Positions 57,933 through 64,000 of a stretch of 64,000 bases of DNA are shown piece after piece. Source of the stretch: Rhabdophis nuchalis (taxonomy: Eukaryota > Chordata > Lepidosauria > Squamata > Natricidae); the NCBI GenBank assembly GCA_039707465.1, contig CM077645.1:147246503-147310502 (forward strand), written 5' to 3'. Made by a program: the position numbers and the translations under genes. Below the pieces are notes generated by a model. That model was not told the DNA's origin. It was given only the letters and a program-made list of their open reading frames with translations, and made no database searches. Numbering within the stretch: position 1 is the stretch's first letter; each line of letters starts with the position of its first letter.

Positions 57933-60900
57933 TTATTAAATTTATAAACTGCCCCCTCTCCCCGAAGGGACTCGGGGCGATGTACAGGAAAATTTAAAAA
58001 CATCTAAAAATAGACAATACATACAGAATTAAAAACGAATTAAATTACCCTGTACTAAAATTTATAAACATTAAAATTACAACCCATTAAAACCAAATAA
58101 ACAATTTAAAATTACAGACTGGGGCGAGAAGCGTAAATTAAGCCAAGCCGGCCTGATGGAACAAATAAGTTTTTACTTTTTGGCGGATGGCGCGGAGGTC
58201 CGTGGTCATTCTAATATCCGGGGGTAGGTCGTTCCAGAGGGTCGGGCCCATCACAGAGAAGGCCCTTCTCCTAGGCGTCGCCCGCTGGCATTGCCTGGTG
58301 GACGGCACCCGGAGAAGTCCCTCTCTGTGTGAGCGAATCGGCCGAAGGGATGTATGGGGCAGGATACGATCCCGCAAATAACTAGGTCCTGTGCCATGGA
58401 GCGCTTTAAAGATGATAATCAACACCTTGAAACGCACCCGAAAGGCCATAGGCAGCCAGTGCAGCTCGCGCAGGAGTGGTGTTACATGGGAGTATCTAGT
58501 AACTCCCATAACTGCCCGCGCAGCCGCGTTCTGAACCAGCTGTAGCCTTCGAGTGCATCTCAAGGGGAGCCCCATGTAGAGAGCATTGCAGTAGTCCAGA
58601 CGAGACGTCACAAGCGCATGAATGACCGTGCAAAGGGCGTCCCGGTCCAATAGGGGACGCAACTGGCGCACCAGGCGAACCTGGTAAAATGCCCCCCTGG
58701 CCACGGGGGTTAGATATGGAGGAGATGCAGGAAGTGAAGGAAGACGTGAAGGAAGAAGAGGGGAGGATAATGAAGTGATAGAAATGGTGGAAAATAAAAA
58801 GCAGACAAAAACCTTCATTGGGTTGACAGTGGTATAGGGAAAATTGAAAAAGAGGGATGTATCCCAACAAAAGGAAATAAAAAGCAGACAAAAGATCTCA
58901 CTCAGTTTGACAGTGGCATAGGGAAAACTGAAGAGGGGGGCTATGCCCCAGCAAAGGGAAATACAAAAGATTTCACTTGGTTTGACAGTGGCTTGGGGAA
59001 AATTGAAGAAGGTGGACATGTCAAAACAAAGAAAAGGGAGAAGACAGGAATAGAGAAGTGGGACAAAAGACTCAGTAGGAAAAAAAATCTGACAATTGGA
59101 AATTGTTATATGGAAAATATAAAGTTGAGATATGTGGTTTACTGCTGTAAATGATAATTAAACTGAGTTGCTAACTGATTGAATATGATAATGGAAGGAA
59201 ATTAAATAAAGGTTACAATATATGGAATATGGACAAATATGAAACTGATATGTAGAGAATGCAAAGTAGAGGTATGTGATTCACTTTTATACATGATAAT
59301 TAAACTGAGTTGCTCTTTGATTGACTACAACAATGGAAGGACACTTAAGTATAGGTTAAAATATATGAAATATGAACACATATAGAACTTAAGATGATGA
59401 ACAAAGTGAAGTGTGTACCCCTTGTTATTCTACATAGCAGATTAATTGAATTGTAATGAACATTGAACAGTAAGAATTGTTATTTAAAGATAATTAAGGG
59501 TAAGCTAAGTCAAGATATGGAAAAATGGAGGGGGGAAATGAAATATACTTATAATGGAAAATTACTGAGATTATAAAGACAGAACTACAAATTTGGGGCG
59601 TGTAAGGATGCATAACTGTTCTGTCCCCCAGCCTAGGAATAAACCAGAACACAGGCTTGGCTGTTTGCCACTGTTTAATTAACAAGATAACAAGTGGCTG
59701 AGAGCCCAGACAATTCACATTCACGAGCTTAGCTCTGCAGCGACCTTTCACATAGATATTCAAAATGAACAGACACGTCTGGAATTCACAGACAGACTTT
59801 CTTGGCTACTAATTTGAACGGTTGTTTCCTGCAAATGTCCCCTCCCATCGTCTCACCTATAAGCTCTCTTGGGAGGGGCCACTCAACAACCACCTGGTGC
59901 ATAATCACTGTCTATGAGCCTGCCTAGATGTAATTGCTGCCTCCGCCTCTCAGCTCTGCTCACTCTTGCATCATGGACAAACTGCCTTTGATCCTCCCCA
60001 CTTCTCCATGACCCAGGCGCCTCCTGGTGGCCAACCAGCCTCTCTGGTTCCTGATCTGACTCTGAACACCCCCCAGAGTCTTCCTCAGCTTCCAGGGCAG
60101 ACTCATATGGTTCCTCGCTATCAAAGTTCATCAGCAGCTCATCTGGTTCCTGCTGGGCCACAACACATAACTATATAAATATAATGATGAGAATAGCTGG
60201 GAATCGTAACCAGGTCTACATCCCGGCCAAAAATAGGCTGGGGGTGGGTGGGTTAAAAATGTAATTACTATATATGTATACTTTTTTCTCTTTTAAAAAA
60301 GGAGGAGGAAGATACATGTTAAAATTAAATATGTATATTGAAATAGAATTATAAACACCATCAACATAAAATGGAGCTTGCTCAGAGGCTGAAATACACC
60401 AAGTAAATGAGATGAAGAATGCAGAGTAGTGGAGAGAGGTAAGGGAAGAAGAAAGGGATAAGAGAGAGGGCGGGAGGGAGAGGAGGAGAGAAAGAAGGAG
60501 TGGAAAGGGGAGAGAGGAGAAGGAGAGAGGAAGGGGAAGTAGAGGAGAGAAGGACGACAGAGGGAAGAAAGGAGGTAGGGAGGGGGAGGAGAGAGGGAGA
60601 AGAAAGTGATGGATAGGGTACAAATACGGTGTGTAGAGAGCACAAGAGCCAATAATCGTTTTTGGGAGTTGATGGTAAGAATTGATGTAAACATTTAACA
60701 ATATAATATAATGTTGGTTATGCAATAGTATACATGTGGTTATTTGTTATGAAAATGAATAAATAAAAAACTTTATAATAAAAAAGAGGAAGCAGGCCTC
60801 AGAATAAACATGCACGGGACTACAATATTGTGGATAACTAAAAATCTAATATGTTTTGTGGATGGACTGGAAAACCAAGATTTAAATGGTTTAGAGAACA

Positions 60901-61517
60901 CGGAAGTCAACTCATACCTGAATAATGTACGCAATACTTCCTTTGAAATAAAAATGTCAATTTAGCATAGGTTGCTATAACATTATTAAAGGAGTTTAAT
61001 AATTTTTGCCCTTACCTTGTAAAATGTGCTTGGAAGGGTACCTGCAAAAGAGCAAAGTTACCTTTATTTATATAAATTATTTTTTAATTTCTTAACGTAA
61101 AGAATATCTGCGTTTGAACCAGTGATGGGTTGCAGGCGGTACACTCCGGTACGGGCATACTGGAGCCATACCGGATACCGTTCTGGTATGGTGCTCCGGA
61201 GGGCCCACCCCCCACCGCCGCCCAAGCTCCTTAGCAGTCTTTTAAGGCTTCCGCGCTTCCGGCATGTGCATGGCGCATATAGCGCCTGCGTGACACTCCG
61301 CTGACCAGCTGGAGCGTCACGGAGGCGGTAAGACACATGCGTGCGCACTGCACATGTCCATGTGGACACCGCCAGGCCCATTCCAACCGTACTGGTTGGA
61401 ACGGGATCTGGAACCCACAACTGGTTTGAACACACCTCCTGTGGCAAACTTACCTTCTGGTAAATGAAATTTCTTTTCAGGAGAACAGTCGGTTTCCAGA
61501 CCATAGATATGTGATTC
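50680..61517 (-). CDS. FAM217A: FAM217A, 3' part (five exons; 5' end beyond window)
   Basis: Minus-strand exons 61,454-61,517, 61,016-61,041, 52,986-53,054, 52,794-52,876 and 51,073-51,892 (coding part) all have AG/GT boundaries. They join in one open frame of 353 codons plus stop. The last exon carries KTDPFSDQEDASSF, FPYPDFLPSPYHNLDLKKMS, SKSDSWKSSINPPLND and LVEMERLQHLTISREKK. I recognise this as the conserved FAM217 family block. A Cys/His-rich end (CLCCLFRP, CTCQHCHGH) follows. As I recall, FAM217A lies next to and converges on PRPF4B in human, which supports the call. Molecular function is not established. A FAM217B paralogue is less likely given the location. Confidence 0.85.
50698..50703 (-). 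terminator. FAM217A: FAM217A polyadenylation signal
   Basis: AATAAA on the minus strand, about 370 bases after the stop codon. Confidence 0.65.
52225..52345 (-). mobile_element. L2-type LINE 3' tail, antisense
   Basis: CCGCCCTTTCTCCCTTGCGG and GACTCAGGGCGG form the terminal hairpin of an L2-type LINE, in an intron of FAM217A. Old copy. Confidence 0.65.
52794..52876 (-). other. FAM217A: FAM217A coding exon
   Basis: 83 nt. Encodes LNSNSNKQGQFHSWNHASSN. Flanked by ATTTTTCAG and GTAGAA on the minus strand. Ends in phase 2. Confidence 0.82.
52986..53054 (-). other. FAM217A: FAM217A coding exon
   Basis: 69 nt, 23 whole codons. Encodes DHYKVAIEQLTTFNMSKNSR. Flanked by CTTTTATAG and GTAGTA. Confidence 0.82.
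53830..54420 (-). mobile_element. L1-like 3' end, antisense (tentative)
   Basis: On the minus strand the segment ends CCAATAAAATTGTTTTTAAA, an A-rich terminus with AATAAA. It resembles the 3' end of an L1-type LINE. No coding was seen. Confidence 0.5.
56056..57265 (+). mobile_element. L2 LINE copy, 5'-truncated, itself interrupted
   Basis: L2 RT C-terminal coding in two blocks (56,060-56,474 and about 56,669-57,067) with 3' UTR, hairpin and (AATAA)n tail. The blocks are separated by an antisense L2 tail. A few bases are missing near 56,360 and the frame is broken near 56,395. Confidence 0.9.
56475..56668 (-). mobile_element. L2 LINE 3' tail nested in another L2
   Basis: (AAT)n then CCCGCTCTCATTCCCCAAGG and GGACTCGAGGCGGGGCACAG, the reverse of an L2 3' end, placed inside the L2 coding sequence between CAGCTA and CTAGTCC. 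Confidence 0.88.
57400..57780. repeat. About 205-bp tandem duplication
   Basis: CAAGATGGCTCCCGCTTCTC occurs at 57,449 and 57,654, followed by closely matching sequence. The copies are separated by a G run. Confidence 0.88.
57858..57932. repeat. (AAT)n microsatellite
   Basis: About 24 units forming the tail of the antisense L2 that follows. Confidence 0.97.
57933..58706 (-). mobile_element. L2 LINE 3' part, antisense
   Basis: 3' UTR with terminal hairpin, then minus-strand L2 C-terminal coding (VARGAFYQVRLVRQLRPLLD to LWNDLPPDIR). 5'-truncated at 58,706. Confidence 0.92.
58780..59390. repeat. Tandem repeats in the L1-like element
   Basis: Three imperfect 75-84-bp units marked by TTTGACAGTGGCATAGGGAA-like sequence (58,780-59,030), then two units of about 140 bp (59,109-59,248 and 59,249-59,390) marked by GATAATTAAACTGAGTTGCT. 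Confidence 0.85.
59617..60165 (-). mobile_element. Solo LTR of an LTR retroelement
   Basis: 549-bp segment bounded TGTT...AACA with 6-bp duplication CATAAC at 59,611-59,616 and 60,166-60,171. Minus orientation is suggested by a TATA-like CTTATAGG and a later ATTAAA. No internal region. A 92-codon minus-strand frame in it is probably incidental. Solo status and orientation are inferred. Confidence 0.7.
60420..60612. repeat. Polypurine low-complexity tract
   Basis: Almost only A and G on the + strand (GGGAGGGAGAGGAGGAGAGA-like). Confidence 0.9.
61016..61041 (-). other. FAM217A: FAM217A coding microexon
   Basis: 26 nt. Joins its neighbours to read TLPSTFYK. Flanked by CTTTTGCAG and GTAAGG. Confidence 0.72.
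61120..61423. mobile_element. hAT-type MITE, 304 bp
   Basis: Starts CAGTGATGGGTTGCAG and ends CTGGAACCCACAACTG. Perfect 8-bp duplication GTTTGAAC at 61,112-61,119 and 61,424-61,431. Confidence 0.92.
61454..61517 (-). other. FAM217A: FAM217A coding exon (most 5' in window)
   Basis: 64 nt. Encodes ESHIYGLETDCSPEKKFHLP. Flanked by TAATTACAG and GTAAGT. Confidence 0.78.
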
Positions 61518-61750
61518 CTGTAATTAAACTCATGTTTAGTTTTGGTAACTGCATATAAATGAACTATACATTTTAATTTATATTTTTTTGGTAATAATTG
61601 TATTACTGTATGCCATCCAGAGTTATCGTGGAGTTTGTTACTCTTATAAATTAAACATAGATACAATAGCTATGATGCAGTCTGAAAAGCACTGAACAGT
61701 CAATTTGAGACCGCATTTTAGGAAAGCGAAATAACTACATTATTTTAGAA

Positions 61751-63451
61751 CATGGCCCCTTCATGGATTACTGCCTTGTCGTGACAAAGGGGCTTTTGTA
61801 GCTCAATGAAGCTATGAGCTATGCCATGCAAGGCCACCTAAGATAGACAGGTCATAGCAGAGAGCTCTGACAAAACATGATCCACTAGACTAGAGAAGGA
61901 AAACCCACTCCAGTATCTTTGCCATGAAAACCCCATGCAGAGTAGCAAAAGGCAAAAAGATATGATGCTGGAAGATGAGCCCCTCAGGTTGGAAGGTGTC
62001 TAATATGCTACTGGGGAAGAGCTATTACTAGTAGCGCCAGAAAGAGTGAAGTGGCTGGGCCAAAGCCAAAACGAAACTCAGCAGTGGATGTATCTGGTGG
62101 TGAAAGGAAAGTCTGATGCTGTAAAGATCTATATTCCATAGGAACCTGGAATGTAAAATCCATGAATCAAGGCAAGCTGGATGTGGTGAAACTAGATGAC
62201 AAGACTGAACATCGACATCTTAGGAATCAGTAAACTAAAATGGACAGGAATAAGTGGATTAAATTCAAATGACCATCAGGTATACTACTGCGGGCAAGAA
62301 TCCCTCAGAAGAAATGGAGTAGCGTTCATAGTCAATTAAAGAGTAGGAAAAGCAATACTGGGATACAATCCCCAAAATGACAGAATGATCTCAGTTCGAA
62401 TCCAAGGCAAACCATTCAACATCACAGTAGTCTAAGTCTGTGCCCCAACCATTGGTGCTGAAGAGGATGAAATTGACTGGTTCTATGAAGCCCTACAGCA
62501 CCTTATAGAGTTAACACCAAATATGTTGTCCTTATCATCATGGGGTATTGGAATGCTAAAGTAGGAAGCCAAAAGATAACCGGAATCACAGGCAAATTTG
62601 GGCTTGGAATACAAAATAAAGCAGGACACAGGCTGATAGAATTTTGTCAAGAGAAAACGATGATCATAGCAAACACTCTTTTCCAACAACCAAAGAGACA
62701 ACTCTACACATGGACATCATCAGACGGTCAACACAGAAATCAGATTGACTATGTGCTCTGCAGCCAAAGATGGAGAAGCTCTATACAGTCAATAAAAGCA
62801 AGACCAAGAGCTGACTGTGGGTCAGATCATGAGCTTCTCATTGCAAAATTTAGGCTTAAGTTGAAGAAAGTAGGGAAAAGCACTAGGCCACTCGGGTATG
62901 AACTAAATCATATCCCTGGTGAATGTGCAGTAGAGGTGACAAATAAATTTAAGGAAATAGATCTGATAGACAGAGTGCCTGAAGAACTGTGGGCGGAGGT
63001 TCACAATATTGTACAAGAGGTAGTAACTAAAATCATCCCAACGAAAAAGAAATGCAAGAAAGCAAAATGGATGTTGAGGAAGCTTTGCAAATAGCTGAGG
63101 AAAGAAGGGAAGCGAAAGGAAAAGAAGATAGTGGAAGAAACACCCAACTGAATGCAGAATTCCAGAAAATACCTAGAAGAGATAAGTATGCCTTGTTAAA
63201 TAAGCAGTGCAAAGAAATAGAAGAAAACAATAGAATAGGGAGGGCCAGAGATCTCTTCAAGAAAATTGGAGAAGGGAATGTTTCATGCAAAGATGGGCAT
63301 GATAAACGACCAAAATGGCAGGGAACTAACAGAGGCAAAAGAGATTAAGAGGAGGTGGCAAAATTACACAACACAACTATACAAGAATGAGCTTAAAGTC
63401 CCTGAGAACCATGATGGGGTGGCCACGGACCTCGAACCAGACATCCTAGAA
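61751..63451 (+). mobile_element. BovB (RTE) LINE, 5' region, inactive
   Basis: BovB leader and endonuclease region. Coding pieces include IGKFG-like GLGIQNKAGHRLIEFCQE, HRNQIDYVLCSQRW and ADCGSDHELLIAKFRLK (SDH of the APE endonuclease). Frameshifts and stops are spread throughout. The copy is cut at 63,451 by a hAT MITE and probably continues outside the window. Confidence 0.9.
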
Positions 63452-64000
63452 CCTTGATGGCAAATCTATAGCGCGTGCTGGCCAGCTGACTTCGGCCTTC
63501 TTTTGAGGCCATTTTTCGCGCAAAAAAACAGCCCTATGGGCAAACTGGAAGTTCAGTACTTCCAATTTGCTTGTAGGGCCAGTTTTAGCCCTCTGGAACG
63601 TTCAGGAGCTTTCAGGAGGCTTCCCTGAAGGCTCCGGAGGGCAAAAAATGACCCAACTAGCAAACCAGAATTGACTTCCGGTTTGCTCGTAGGGTTGTTT
63701 TTTGCACTCTGGAACCTTCAGGGAAGCCTCCTGAAAGCTCTTGAAGGCTCTGGAGGACTAAAACCGGCCTTACGAGCAAACCAGAAGTACATTCCTGAAC
63801 TTCTGGTTTGCTTGTAGCACCGGTTTTTCACGCTCCGGAGGCTTCAGGAAAGTTCCTGAAGCCTTCGGAGGGCCTCCGGGAAGGGGCGGAGAGGCTGTTT
63901 TCACCCTCCCCAAGCTCCTATAAAGCCCCTGGAGCCTGAGGAGGGCGAAAAAAGCATGCAAAAAATTGGGGGGAGTGTCGGTCGCACATGCATGCGTGCT
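63452..64000. mobile_element. hAT-type MITE running off the window
   Basis: Starts CCTTGATGGC, and its body (GCTGGCCAGCTGACTTCGGC, CCTGAGGAGGGCGAAAAAAG) matches the family at 48,070-48,424. The left flank TCCTAGAA would be the target duplication; the right end is not in the window. Confidence 0.85.

Larger units (their letters stand above)
55280..60798 (+). mobile_element. Composite L1-like element with 15-bp target duplication
   Basis: A 15-bp direct repeat AAGAGGAAGCAGGCC is at 55,280-55,294 and 60,784-60,798. The element between ends in an A-rich AATAAA-containing tail (about 60,755-60,783), the signature of target-primed reverse transcription. Near its 3' end is a polypurine stretch (about 60,425-60,610), common in L1 3' UTRs. 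No ORF1 or ORF2 remains. It carries tandem duplications and later L2 and LTR insertions. Classification as L1-related is inference. Confidence 0.72.
53055..61015 (-). other. FAM217A: FAM217A 8-kb intron
   Basis: Repeat-rich intron: a CR1 scrap near 53,615-53,665, an L1-like tail (53,830-54,420), an old L2-like stretch (about 54,475-54,720), and the composite element at 55,295-60,783. Confidence 0.8.

Noticed and set aside
59883..60161. 92-codon acidic frame as a small host gene
   Set aside because: It lies inside a probable solo LTR with target duplication; kept only as an observation.
60236..60725. Minus-strand frames rich in Ser, Leu and Pro
   Set aside because: They arise from the polypurine tract and have no gene structure.
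61520..64000. Further 5' exons of FAM217A
   Set aside because: No segment with suitable splice sites and phase was found; the space is largely BovB and a MITE, so the 5' end is taken to be outside the window.

Overview
The window is vertebrate nuclear DNA, most likely from a squamate reptile (snake or lizard). The evidence is a spliced vertebrate gene with many introns, set among a mixture of repeats typical of squamates: CR1, L2 and BovB (RTE) LINEs, L1-like pieces, a young Ty3/gypsy LTR retrotransposon, many hAT-type and mariner-type MITEs, and microsatellites grown from LINE 3' tails. No bacterial or viral gene block, tRNA, rRNA or CRISPR array was seen.

Layout. 1-18,600 is intergenic and repeat-rich. 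It holds a nearly intact 5.07-kb gypsy element with 5-bp target duplication (436-5508), hAT MITEs, several L2 tails, a CR1 copy split by an L2 insertion (12,797-15,140), and nested mariner/hAT MITEs. About 18,690-19,250 is a CpG-rich promoter. 18,975-44,071 is PRPF4B (PRP4 pre-mRNA-processing kinase) on the + strand: 15 coding exons whose phases all join, giving 1,006 codons plus stop, with a 3' UTR to about 45,450. Its introns carry MITEs and, in intron 4, a nearly full-length antisense L2 LINE (about 28,640-32,225). 45,460-50,690 is intergenic.

50,680-61,517 on the - strand is the 3' part of a second gene, assigned to FAM217A. Five exons join in phase to give 353 codons plus stop, and the 5' exons lie beyond the window. 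The two genes are convergent (tail to tail), as I recall them being on human chromosome 6p25. The 8-kb FAM217A intron contains a 5.5-kb composite L1-like element (15-bp target duplication) that has itself collected L2 copies and a solo LTR. The window ends with a dead BovB 5' region (about 61,751-63,451) cut by a hAT MITE that runs off the end.

PRPF4B encodes an RS-rich nuclear kinase of spliceosome assembly. FAM217A is poorly characterised. Nothing in the sequence suggests that the two genes act together beyond conserved neighbourhood. I found no convincing new biological system. The most unusual items are paired hairpins around the CCAAT and TATA boxes of the gypsy LTR, the ORF-poor tandem-repeat L1-like element, and the clean nested insertions that give a relative insertion history.
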